From the NCBI GenBank assembly GCA_029250385.1, contig JAQXFJ010000016.1, positions 1-12,861 on the forward strand: a stretch of 12,861 nucleotides of DNA, written 5' to 3'. The translations under genes were made by a program, and so were the position numbers. Origin of the DNA: Candidatus Poseidoniaceae archaeon (GTDB taxonomy: Archaea > Thermoplasmatota > Poseidoniia > Poseidoniales > Poseidoniaceae). Below the pieces are notes generated by a model. It did not search any database and had not been told where the DNA came from. It worked only from the letters and a program-made list of their open reading frames with translations. This document shows positions 5,541 through 12,630 of the stretch, piece by piece (within the stretch, counting starts at the first letter, position 1; every line of letters starts with the position of its first letter).

Positions 5541-8102
5541 ATGGCTAAAATTATAAACAAACTTCTGTTGGTGTGGTTGAAGGTGACATTATTGTCCAAT
5601 AAAAGGATTAGAAGTAGTTATCATCGTAGGATATTGAGTTGGTTAATCGACTCAGGTGGCTCCGTTTCACAAATTTCGAAGTCGCTTAAAATTAGAACTC
5701 CGCATACATCACTTGCTCTTAGCCAATTAAGAGAGAAAGGTTTAGTGTCACGTAATGAATCTAGTGGCATTAGGGGAGCAATACACAAGATAACCAAACA
5801 AGGTAGGATGCGTTTGGATGAGGATTATATCGCACTATACAAACTCCATGCTTCAAATTCCCCACAAAATCAGGATGCTGTTGTCCTAGAGTCAAAAGGC
5901 CCAATAATCATTCTTTGTTATGTGAAAAACCCGCCTAAATCACTAATTATCCTACCAGAAAACCCTTATCTTGATCTTGATTCAATGGGAAAAGATTCCA
6001 GTGGAAGCATGGGGGTGAGATGGGCATCAGTGAAGTCTAGTTCAATAAATTGGTATTCTAAAATAACTTTAGAAAAAGTACAACCACCAAACAAATCTAA
6101 TCTCGGTACCATTGAAGGATGGTTTGAGCAATCTAATTCCTTTGCGATTGTTAGAGCTAATTTGCTAAACAGTGATGAACAATGGAACGTCAACGCAGGA
6201 ACTTGGTTTGACGCTCCTGCCATGTCGGAAGAAAATTTACCGGAGATTCTCTCAAGTGGCGGGAATATAATTGGTGAAATCGTAGATTCTGACATTTCAG
6301 TTTCATGGAAAAATAGACTACATGCACATTTAACTTCCAAAGTAGATTCATCTATGCTGATTAATTCTTTTTCCAACGGCTGTGTGGTGTTGCGCAATAA
6401 TCTGATAAAACCGCAAAAAACAATTTTGCCCATTGGCTGCTTATCGAATTGGTTAAAGATGAAACATCCAAGAATGAGTTCTGTAAAATTAGATACGAAA
6501 TACAAAACACTTTCCAAGGGTTTGATAAGTAACTCAAATAACTCATTATCACTTGCTTTACTTAGAGATATTTCGCGAGATTTTGGTGAATGTGAATGGG
6601 TAGGCAGAACGCCTGGTAATATTGAAATTTCAGGGTTGTCACTAATCGGTATGAAATCACTAATTGAATGTATTAAGGCCGAGGGAGATGTGGAATTCAT
6701 AATTGAATGGAATTGGTCAATATTAGAGAATTTAGATTTCTTAGAGTATGTTTTAAGAGAAAATAATTGTCGATTACTAGTGACAAAGTACGGCGATGTA
6801 ACAGAGATAAATTCAGCGTTAGCAAAATTAGTTTCATTGCGGGAATTAGCAACAGTAAAACTTCATCTTTCAAGAGAACATTCTCTGACGATTAAACTTA
6901 GCACAGGTCCTGACGTTTCCTCTCCGATTACACATAATTCAGTGCCTCGAAATGCGGAAGAACTTGTCAGGTCATATTCTGGCAAATCATGGGACCTAGA
7001 TTGTTTGACAAATAGGGAGGCAAATTTTGAATATCGTAAGGAGATTTGGCAGGCTATGAATTTCTATCCAGAGGGGAATGAAGAATGGGCTAATAAAATA
7101 GAAATTCATAATCCATTGGCGGCATGGATTGCTACACCTAATGGAAGCAGAAAAAGCAGATGGATTAGGATCGTTGGAAATCTGCCTGATAAATGGGCAG
7201 ACCTACTGGAGATAAACATCGAAAATATTGAAGTAATAATTTCTAGTTTCTCCAAAGGAAGTGGAAATTGGCAGAAGAAATCAATAATCTATATTTCTGA
7301 ACAATTTGTCAAAAACAACCAATTGCTAATACAAATGTCGCATTATCTTGACTCAAAGTCAGCGGTGAATCTTTCTGCTTGTATTTTATTGGCCAGTAAA
7401 GAGTTACCAGATGATTTTACCGAATTAATTCAACGTTCGATAGACAATTGGTTAGATGGTCCCCTTTTTGCTCAAGAGATACTTGCTACATTATTTCCAA
7501 ATAATTCTGTAAAACACAATGACCGTTATGGAGTCTTAGATAAGGTGAGAAATGCTTCAATGATCCATCCGAAGGATTCAATTCTTTACAATTGGAGTAG
7601 TTATGTTACAAGTTTGATGAATAGCGAAGTTATTTCCAGTACTTCAATGAGAAATTACATGAAGTTATTCCCGCATAAATGGTGGTATGATGATTCATCA
7701 AACTGGTTATTGAATCAACTAAGTAGTTCTGCCGGAAGGCGATGGTTGGCAGCCAATAGATTGCCTTGGCCAGCATTAATTGCTAGATTGGATGGAGAGG
7801 TCTGTGGTCCTCCGGGCTTTGTTAAGCGTTTTACCAGAAACATACCAACTAGTGGAGAGATAATTTTTATTCCGGTAATGACGGACTGTGAGGCTAAAGA
7901 TTCTTTAATGGATTTGTACGATATGGTTTCAAGTCTAGAAGAATCAACTGATGTTGTGCCTGGTCGAACTCATCCGATGGTTGGATACTTGCTTAGAGAG
8001 TTCAAAGAATGGCCAGACTTTTCGGCAAATATATTCGCCGAAGGGGATAAGGAAATCGCTTCCTTATTATTTGGAATATCTTTTTACAAAAACCTAGTAT
8101 GA
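5541..8102 (+). CDS. Large protein with N-terminal winged helix-turn-helix; rest unrecognised
   Basis: The ORF gives 853 residues. Residues ~27-92 form a MarR/ArsR-like winged helix: RRILSWLIDSGGSVSQISKSL, then HTSLALSQLREKGLVSRNES and a basic wing segment leading into ITKQGRMRL. The remaining ~750 residues match no family I know. They show no Walker motif, no membrane segment and no repeat array; they are rich in Ser, Asn, Trp and Ile. Recognisable landmarks are a strand-helix region around 350-440, and a C-terminal section with RWLAANRLPWPALIARLDGE, CGPPGFVKRFTRNIP and VVPGRTHPMVGYLLREF, which look conserved-type rather than random. The ATG at 5541 has only weak upstream pairing, whereas a TTG at 5592 has AAGGTGA five bases before it and would remove a hydrophobic 17-residue leader, so the true start may be 5592. 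A DNA-binding regulator with a large sensor or effector region is my guess. Confidence 0.8.
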   Translation: MAKIINKLLLVWLKVTLLSNKRIRSSYHRRILSWLIDSGGSVSQISKSLKIRTPHTSLALSQLREKGLVSRNESSGIRGAIHKITKQGRMRLDEDYIALYKLHASNSPQNQDAVVLESKGPIIILCYVKNPPKSLIILPENPYLDLDSMGKDSSGSMGVRWASVKSSSINWYSKITLEKVQPPNKSNLGTIEGWFEQSNSFAIVRANLLNSDEQWNVNAGTWFDAPAMSEENLPEILSSGGNIIGEIVDSDISVSWKNRLHAHLTSKVDSSMLINSFSNGCVVLRNNLIKPQKTILPIGCLSNWLKMKHPRMSSVKLDTKYKTLSKGLISNSNNSLSLALLRDISRDFGECEWVGRTPGNIEISGLSLIGMKSLIECIKAEGDVEFIIEWNWSILENLDFLEYVLRENNCRLLVTKYGDVTEINSALAKLVSLRELATVKLHLSREHSLTIKLSTGPDVSSPITHNSVPRNAEELVRSYSGKSWDLDCLTNREANFEYRKEIWQAMNFYPEGNEEWANKIEIHNPLAAWIATPNGSRKSRWIRIVGNLPDKWADLLEINIENIEVIISSFSKGSGNWQKKSIIYISEQFVKNNQLLIQMSHYLDSKSAVNLSACILLASKELPDDFTELIQRSIDNWLDGPLFAQEILATLFPNNSVKHNDRYGVLDKVRNASMIHPKDSILYNWSSYVTSLMNSEVISSTSMRNYMKLFPHKWWYDDSSNWLLNQLSSSAGRRWLAANRLPWPALIARLDGEVCGPPGFVKRFTRNIPTSGEIIFIPVMTDCEAKDSLMDLYDMVSSLEESTDVVPGRTHPMVGYLLREFKEWPDFSANIFAEGDKEIASLLFGISFYKNLV

Positions 8103-8161
8103 ACGATGGCTTCATTTAGCATAACGATTAGACAAATTTGCCGCACTAGCAACATCGGGCG

Positions 8162-8407
8162 GAGCTACTGTGAAATTGCAATGAAGTCCGATACCAATGT
8201 GCGGTCCGCTATCGAAGACCAAAATGACCCTTAGGGGAGTGATTTTTGGTGCAAAAGCGGTAAACCAATTGATAGGTTATGGGTCCTTGTGCGACGTCAG
8301 GATGAACTCAAGACAACCACCCTATCAAACAGCACGCCCCAGCACCGAGGGTCAGGCCTTGGAGCATTGCGATGAAATAGGCCGTTAGGAGCTGGGGCAC
8401 AGTGCTC
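8162..8407 (+). ncRNA. Candidate structured non-coding RNA, family unknown
   Basis: The 386-bp gap at 8103-8488 has no credible gene; this part is about 51% GC against roughly 30-40% in the flanks. Its ends pair: GAGC (8162-8165) and ACTGTG (8167-8172), with one bulged T, match CACAGTGCTC at 8398-8407. Inside are four arms: CGATA 8189-8193 with TATCG 8210-8214, capped by GCG/CGC; ACCAAAA 8218-8224 with TTTTGGT 8244-8250, capped by CCC-TTAG-GGG; TTGATAGG 8269-8276 with CCTATCAA 8321-8328, enclosing TCCT/AGGA; and GCCCCAGC 8336-8343 with GCTGGGGC 8391-8398, enclosing GGCC/GGCC. A T7 run follows at once. Strand is taken from that T run. I could not fit archaeal SRP RNA (no UGUAA loops or GGAA-capped helix 8) or RNase P RNA (no CR-I/CR-V P4 pairing). 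The preceding 8103-8161 shows nothing clear. Confidence 0.65.
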
Positions 8408-8408
8408 A

Positions 8409-8415
8409 TTTTTTT
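8409..8415 (+). terminator. Poly-T terminator after the non-coding RNA
   Basis: Seven consecutive T residues start two bases after the closing helix of the RNA. Archaeal RNA polymerase terminates at T runs, and the GC-rich helix just before it would add to the signal. Confidence 0.6.
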
Positions 8416-8440
8416 AAAGGCTACAAATAGCCATACTTAC

Positions 8441-8450
8441 TAAAATTTTA
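8441..8450 (+). promoter_or_regulatory. TATA-like box for the CoA-synthesis gene
   Basis: TAAAATTTTA, a 10-bp AT palindrome, lies 39 bp before the ATG at 8489. A start about 25 bp downstream gives a leader of roughly 15-20 nt. No clear Shine-Dalgarno precedes this ATG, consistent with short-leader or leaderless translation. Confidence 0.45.
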
Positions 8451-8488
8451 GCGATTAACTCAAAGGCGAAACTGATTACAGTATAATC

Positions 8489-9511
8489 ATGGCAACCGGT
8501 TCGAAGTTTGAATGTTGCTTGGTTGGAGGGACCTTTGACAGGTTTCATGCCGGTCACAAATTACTACTATCAGTAGCAATTTCAAGATCTAAAAGCGTCG
8601 AAATACATGTGGTTAATGATATATTAGCCAGTAAAAAATCCAACCTAATACAATCATACGAAGATCGGGCGGAAAAAATTTTTGATTGGTTGAATCAGAA
8701 ATCTCATCACGGTGTAAAAATATTCACACTCGATGACGCATTTGGACCTGCCCCTGTGCATAAAAAAGCGGATGCAATAGTAGCAACACCGGAAACAACC
8801 AGTAATTGTAATCAAATAAATCGCATGCGGAAATCTTCAGGCTTGGGTGAATTATCGATACTAGAAGTTCCTCATATGATTGATTACTCAGGTGCCATTA
8901 TCAGTAGTACTAGAATTAGAAGTGGAGTTATTGATACGGATGGTAATCCATGGATTGAACATGATAAAACACAACAAATGCTGAAGATGAACTCCTCATT
9001 AGATTCTGAACTAAAAACTCCAATGGGTTCATTGTTTCCAGGACCTGAAGATTTACCAGAGGTGGCAATGACTGAAGCATTAGAGTCTCTATCAGCAAAT
9101 CATGGTTCTATTGTCGCAGTTGGGGATGTATCCGTTGCAACCATGTTAGATTTGGAAATAGTTCCGGATATCGGGATAATCGATGGCATGACGAAACGGC
9201 AAGAGTTAGATGATTCGGAAAAAGTATCTACTGTACAGTTTCAAAATCATCTGCACAGTAATAATCCACCGGGTCATATCTCACCAGCCATGATAAGTTC
9301 AATAAAAGAGGCATTAGCAAGTAATCAAAAGACATTAATCAATGTCAAAGGAGAAGAAGACTTAGCCCCAATCATAATTCATTGCTTAGCGCCAATTGGT
9401 ACTGTGGTTATCTATGGCCAACCAAGAGTTGGTGTAGTGGTTCAAATTACTTCTCTGTCAGTAAAAGAAAGATGTCGAAATATATTATCACTGTTTGAGG
9501 TGATTGAATGA
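8489..9511 (+). CDS. Bifunctional phosphopantetheine adenylyltransferase / DUF359 GTP-dependent dephospho-CoA kinase
   Basis: This is one 340-residue chain with two enzyme domains. Residues ~6-150 are an archaeal/eukaryotic-type phosphopantetheine adenylyltransferase: VGGTFDRFHAGHKLLL (the nucleotidyl-transferase HxGH at 20-23) and IISSTRIR at 137-144, the ISSTxxR motif. Residues ~185-340 are DUF359, the family shown in Thermococcus to phosphorylate dephospho-CoA using GTP: VGDVSV at 211-216, VPDIGIIDGMTKR at 225-237, NPPGHIS, VKGEEDLAPI at 286-295 and VVIYGQPRVGVVV. Together they would carry out the last two steps of CoA synthesis. Residues ~150-185 look like a flexible linker. Key motifs of both halves are intact and there is no frame break. 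The next gene overlaps it by 4 bp (ATGA), so the two are translated from one message. Confidence 0.92.
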   Translation: MATGSKFECCLVGGTFDRFHAGHKLLLSVAISRSKSVEIHVVNDILASKKSNLIQSYEDRAEKIFDWLNQKSHHGVKIFTLDDAFGPAPVHKKADAIVATPETTSNCNQINRMRKSSGLGELSILEVPHMIDYSGAIISSTRIRSGVIDTDGNPWIEHDKTQQMLKMNSSLDSELKTPMGSLFPGPEDLPEVAMTEALESLSANHGSIVAVGDVSVATMLDLEIVPDIGIIDGMTKRQELDDSEKVSTVQFQNHLHSNNPPGHISPAMISSIKEALASNQKTLINVKGEEDLAPIIIHCLAPIGTVVIYGQPRVGVVVQITSLSVKERCRNILSLFEVIE

Positions 9512-10620
9512 CTGATTTAGGGAATCCGCTAATTTCAATCACTGTATGTGTGAGAGACGGAATAGATTGGGTAGATGGCTGCCTAGAAGCGTTAAAAAAT
9601 CAAACCTATCGGCCACTTGAAATTATTGCAGTTGATGACGGTTCTACCGATGGCTCGAAAGATAAATTGCTTGCATGGCACGCACCGGATGATGAAATCC
9701 CAACCAATATTTTAATTCAAGATGCAGAAGGTTTGTCAGCAGGACGTAAGTTAGCTTTGGATAATAGCCGGGGTGAATGGGTAGCAATTACCGATATAGA
9801 TGTTCGACCATCACAAAACTGGATTTCCAATTTGTTTAGCGAGTCCACTCCATTAACTAGTGATGAAAAAATCGTAGCCGTTACTGGCCGAACAATATTT
9901 GAGCGAGCAAATGATCTAGTTAGCCATCTGCGCTCGGTAGAAATTGAATCAAAGTATCGTTCACGACCAAGAAGAACAAGTTTGGCTAACGGACCTTGTT
10001 CAATGTTTCATCGTCAATCTTTAATCGAAATTGGTGGTTTTCATCCTAGTTGGTATCATGCAGAGGATATGGAAGTTAGTTTGAAATTAATTGATAATGG
10101 TGGGACTATTGTTTACGCTCCTGAAGCAGTAGTTGCCCACGTTGCTGAATCTGGTAGAAAGCGATTCCTTGCTAAACGTTTGAGAGATGCTCGGGCACAC
10201 GTTAGAATTATGAGAAAATATCCGAAACGCCGTAGGAAGGGGCCAGACTTAGATTTCATCGGCAGTTCAACTATGGTTCTTGCCGTCCTGCCGTTATGGG
10301 TAATTGCGATTGCAAGTAGTTTACCATTTTTTTACCTGTTTGTTACCACAAATGATCGGAATTGGAATGAGATTGAAACATGGTGGCAAACAAATGTCTT
10401 ATTGGTCTCCATTTCGATGATTGTAATACAAGAATTAATTCTATGGCGCGGTCCTTTGGGGGTTGTCAATCGAAGTGCTCTAGTAACCAGTGAAGGAAAC
10501 AGAGTATTGGTTTACTTTGGCTTGAAGGGTTTGATTTTACAATGGAGTTTATCATTGTGGCGTGGCCTAATTCTTGGGATAATAGATGGCGTATTGAAGA
10601 GAAACGGTCACGATTTCTAA
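9508..10620 (+). CDS. Family 2 glycosyltransferase with C-terminal membrane segments
   Basis: This 370-residue protein has an N-terminal GT-A domain: ISITVCVRDG at 9-18, VDDGSTDGS at 42-50, the DxD metal/nucleotide-sugar motif DID at 96-98, an LANGPCSMFHR acceptor-site strand at 159-169, and HAED at 184-187 supplying the likely catalytic acid. Three hydrophobic segments (about 253-280, 293-312 and 333-358) anchor it in the membrane, with the catalytic domain probably cytoplasmic. A strongly basic stretch (KYPKRRRKG, 237-245) just before the first helix fits the positive-inside rule. It probably transfers a sugar to a lipid or to a cell-surface glycan carrier; donor and acceptor are unknown. 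GAGGTGAT upstream and the 4-bp overlap with the CoA gene fix the start. It converges with the next gene, stops 1 bp apart. Confidence 0.88.
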   Translation: MTDLGNPLISITVCVRDGIDWVDGCLEALKNQTYRPLEIIAVDDGSTDGSKDKLLAWHAPDDEIPTNILIQDAEGLSAGRKLALDNSRGEWVAITDIDVRPSQNWISNLFSESTPLTSDEKIVAVTGRTIFERANDLVSHLRSVEIESKYRSRPRRTSLANGPCSMFHRQSLIEIGGFHPSWYHAEDMEVSLKLIDNGGTIVYAPEAVVAHVAESGRKRFLAKRLRDARAHVRIMRKYPKRRRKGPDLDFIGSSTMVLAVLPLWVIAIASSLPFFYLFVTTNDRNWNEIETWWQTNVLLVSISMIVIQELILWRGPLGVVNRSALVTSEGNRVLVYFGLKGLILQWSLSLWRGLILGIIDGVLKRNGHDF

Positions 10621-10621
10621 T

Positions 10622-11185
10622 TCAAGCCTTTATTTCTTCTGCTTCTGGTGAATTAGCTGAATAGTTCAAAGCAAATCCAAAAGCCATTAGGCCAATAGTT
10701 ACTGAATATACTCCAGGGTCAATCCATCCAGTTGCACATATACCGAAGTAAAGATAGTTGACTACACCGAGTAGTAAGCACCACGCACCAAGTGTCTTGA
10801 ACCAACCTCCAAGGTCAGGGTCAGCTAGGGACATCCAGATATCATTGACGAAAATTGATTTGAGCCAAGATTGAATTCCACCTTCTTGGTGGTTTATTGT
10901 CCTCAAACCGATTGCTGCTAATCCACCACATAGTGCGATGAATACCGCATCAGAGATTACAAAACTGGAAGCAGTGTCTAAATCTTCAAAAGCCTTGTTA
11001 GTTGCTTCAAAGGTAAATACTCCTCCCCAGGAAACTCGGTAGTTAGGGTGAACTTCACCCATCAGGTTGAGGACTGCTAGGAATATTCCCAACATACCAA
11101 TACCAACGAACCAGTTTGACATAGTTTTGGATGGGTTCAGAATCATCTGAACAAATCCTTCTTCCGTCTCATTAACTTCGCTCAT
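10622..11185 (-). CDS. Small four-helix membrane protein, function unknown
   Basis: From the ATG at 11185 the protein is 187 residues; upstream in-frame ATGs at 11203 and 11227 would add 6 or 14. The 11185 start is preferred because AGGTGGG sits about 6 bases before it. Four hydrophobic segments are seen, at residues ~24-42 (WFVGIGMLGIFLAVLNLMG), ~74-95, ~129-148 (FKTLGAWCLLLGVVNYLYFG) and ~154-173. Both ends are acidic and hydrophilic (SEVNETEE; SPEAEEIKA). Helices 3 and 4 mirror the helix pair at the start (Trp-rich entry, a Gly-rich first helix, Asn at the exit), so a two-fold internal duplication is possible. I recognise no family. It lies downstream of orc1/cdc6 on the same strand, 57 bp from that gene's stop, and may be read from the same message. 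Confidence 0.75.
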   Translation of the reverse strand: MSEVNETEEGFVQMILNPSKTMSNWFVGIGMLGIFLAVLNLMGEVHPNYRVSWGGVFTFEATNKAFEDLDTASSFVISDAVFIALCGGLAAIGLRTINHQEGGIQSWLKSIFVNDIWMSLADPDLGGWFKTLGAWCLLLGVVNYLYFGICATGWIDPGVYSVTIGLMAFGFALNYSANSPEAEEIKA

Positions 11186-11242
11186 GCGCTGCCCACCTGC
11201 CATGTGATTATAAGTACACCGAACCATAAAAAGATGTTAAAA

Positions 11243-12484
11243 TCACAATCTAGTCTGATATTTGTAGATATTATTGAACATTCCTTGTAATTCTGGTTCG
11301 GAGTTTGTCATTATTTCACTAGGATTAATGTTTTGTGGAATGCAAGAATTAATTTCTTTGGAACGTCCATAACGTCCCTTACTTATTGTTCTAGCAGTAA
11401 TCAGCCCCAACATGTCCAAATTAGAGATTAAACCAGAAACCCTTCTTTGGGTCAGCGCATTGGTACCTAAATACCGGCATGCTTGAGAGTAAATTGAATA
11501 AACTTCTCCGGTTTGTATATTTTTCAAACCGTTCCTTTCATTGATTAAAATTGATGAAAGGACAATCTTTTGTTGGTTTGGTAATTTTGCTATTACCGGC
11601 GTCATTTGGTCTGCTTCAATTTGATGCTGAGCAATTTTGACGTGACTTTGCTCTACTTTGAGCGAACCGCCTAATTCTGCTTTTTCAGCAGATACTCTAA
11701 GTAAATCAAGTGCGCATCTCGCATCTCCATGTTCTTGGGCTGCTAGAGCTGCACACATTTCAATAACGCCATCTCCAAGAACATTTTCTTGTAAGGCTAT
11801 AGTGACTCTTTCTCTGAGGATATCTTGTAATTGTTGGGCATCGTAAGGATTGAAAATCACATCGAGTTGTCCAAGTCTAGATCTAACTCTAGGATCTAGG
11901 AAGTCTGTGAATTTCAAATCATTGGATATGCCAATTACACATGAACGTGCCTTCTTTAGCGAAGAATTCAGGTTGGTCAAATTGTACAATAAGTCATCAC
12001 CAACTTTCTTGACCAAGTGGTCAATCTCATCTAGAACTATGACAAATACTCCCTCTCTAGAGTCCATACGCTTTACCAATTCTCCAAATACTCGGTCAGT
12101 TGGCCATCCTGTGAATGGTATCTCATCAATCTCATAATCTTCCAGCAATGAATTCCCAATATGGCTTAACACTCTGTACTGAGTATCGATTTGACGGCAG
12201 TTGACAATTATTGATTGAACCGGGCGGTCTAATTGCTTGCCTTTTTCTTCAAGTTGGTTACAAACATAATTAGTGACGGCGGTTTTTCCTGCTCCTGTAA
12301 CACCATACAATGTCATGTTAGAGGGAATGTGTCCTTTCAATGCTTCAACGAGGTTAAACGAAAGAATTTCGATTTCGTTTTTCCTGTGGGGTAGATTTTC
12401 TGGGTGGTAATTATGGCGGAGGAATTCCTTATTTGAGAACAAAGTGTTCCGAGAGAGATAACCATCGAATATATTCTCAGTCAA
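11243..12484 (-). CDS. Orc1/Cdc6 family replication initiator
   Basis: This 413-residue AAA+ protein is the archaeal homologue of eukaryotic Orc1 and Cdc6; it binds origin boxes and helps load the MCM helicase. Seen: YHPENLPHRKNEIE at 26-39, typical of the family N-terminus; Walker A GVTGAGKT at 61-68; Walker B VIVLDEID at 148-155; sensor 1 GISND at 185-189; an arginine-finger segment DPRVRSRLG at 197-205; sensor 2 GDARCALDLL at 253-262; and a C-terminal winged helix at ~297-385 (QQKIVLSSIL, TQRRVSGLISNLDMLGLI, then a basic wing RTISKGRYGRSKE). The ATP-binding residues are intact. The start codon is TTG at 12484, supported by AAGGAGGAAT ending 6 bases upstream. Archaeal origins often lie next to this gene; only weak candidates are seen in its upstream spacer. 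Confidence 0.95.
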   Translation of the reverse strand: MTENIFDGYLSRNTLFSNKEFLRHNYHPENLPHRKNEIEILSFNLVEALKGHIPSNMTLYGVTGAGKTAVTNYVCNQLEEKGKQLDRPVQSIIVNCRQIDTQYRVLSHIGNSLLEDYEIDEIPFTGWPTDRVFGELVKRMDSREGVFVIVLDEIDHLVKKVGDDLLYNLTNLNSSLKKARSCVIGISNDLKFTDFLDPRVRSRLGQLDVIFNPYDAQQLQDILRERVTIALQENVLGDGVIEMCAALAAQEHGDARCALDLLRVSAEKAELGGSLKVEQSHVKIAQHQIEADQMTPVIAKLPNQQKIVLSSILINERNGLKNIQTGEVYSIYSQACRYLGTNALTQRRVSGLISNLDMLGLITARTISKGRYGRSKEINSCIPQNINPSEIMTNSEPELQGMFNNIYKYQTRL

Positions 12485-12490
12485 CTCTTT

Positions 12491-12500
12491 ATTCCTCCTT
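12491..12500 (-). promoter_or_regulatory. Strong Shine-Dalgarno deciding the TTG start of orc1/cdc6
   Basis: AAGGAGGAAT on the minus strand, with GGAGG ending nine bases before the TTG at 12484. There is no better ATG in frame, so the TTG start is well supported. Confidence 0.8.
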
Positions 12501-12536
12501 CAAGTCGGCAAATCCCAATAAAGACAAATGCGCGAT

Positions 12537-12555
12537 GACTCTCCCAGTCCGAGTC
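12537..12555. repeat. GACTC/GAGTC inverted repeat upstream of orc1/cdc6
   Basis: GACTC (12537-12541) and GAGTC (12551-12555) flank nine bases. On the minus strand the repeat is preceded by AGGGGG, making this the most GC-rich patch of the 146-bp spacer. Its role is unknown; an operator or a leader hairpin are both possible. Confidence 0.35.
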
Positions 12556-12560
12556 CCCCT

Positions 12561-12577
12561 CATAAGCATGCCTTATG
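12561..12577. repeat. CATAAG/CTTATG palindrome upstream of orc1/cdc6
   Basis: CATAAG-CATGC-CTTATG is a perfect 6-bp inverted repeat around five bases, about 77 bp before the orc1/cdc6 start. It fits a dimeric regulator site. It does not match an origin-recognition box. Confidence 0.4.
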
Positions 12578-12630
12578 GATTTGATTTTCAATACACAATT
12601 AGACACCAATTCCGGGTGAAATATTTTTTA

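Noticed and set aside
5357..5599. An 80-codon minus-strand ORF across the divergent spacer.
   Set aside because: It overlaps the start of the gene at 5541 and the spacer's TATA-like and palindromic elements, and has no recognisable features.
5966..6700. A 244-codon minus-strand ORF opposite the 853-residue gene.
   Set aside because: It is antisense to a long gene with a credible winged-helix domain; its translation has no recognisable motif and no ribosome site.
8351..8371. GTCAGGCCTTGGAGCA looks like helix 8 of SRP RNA.
   Set aside because: The GGAA-type capped stem is not there, the 3' AGCAGCC is not matched, and no UGUAA-type loops of the Alu domain are present.
8197..8388. A 63-codon plus-strand ORF in the intergenic region.
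   Set aside because: It lies wholly within the folded RNA candidate, has no ribosome site and encodes a low-complexity, unrecognised peptide.
8162..8407. Archaeal RNase P RNA: GAAGTCC near 8183, GGTAAACC near 8260 and GGAGCATTGCGATGAAATAG near 8361 faintly echo CR-I, P11-region and CR-IV segments.
   Set aside because: There is no CR-V (ACAGAA...GGCTTA-like) and no P4 pairing partner, and the last arm abuts the terminal helix. It remains the first alternative to test by covariance model.
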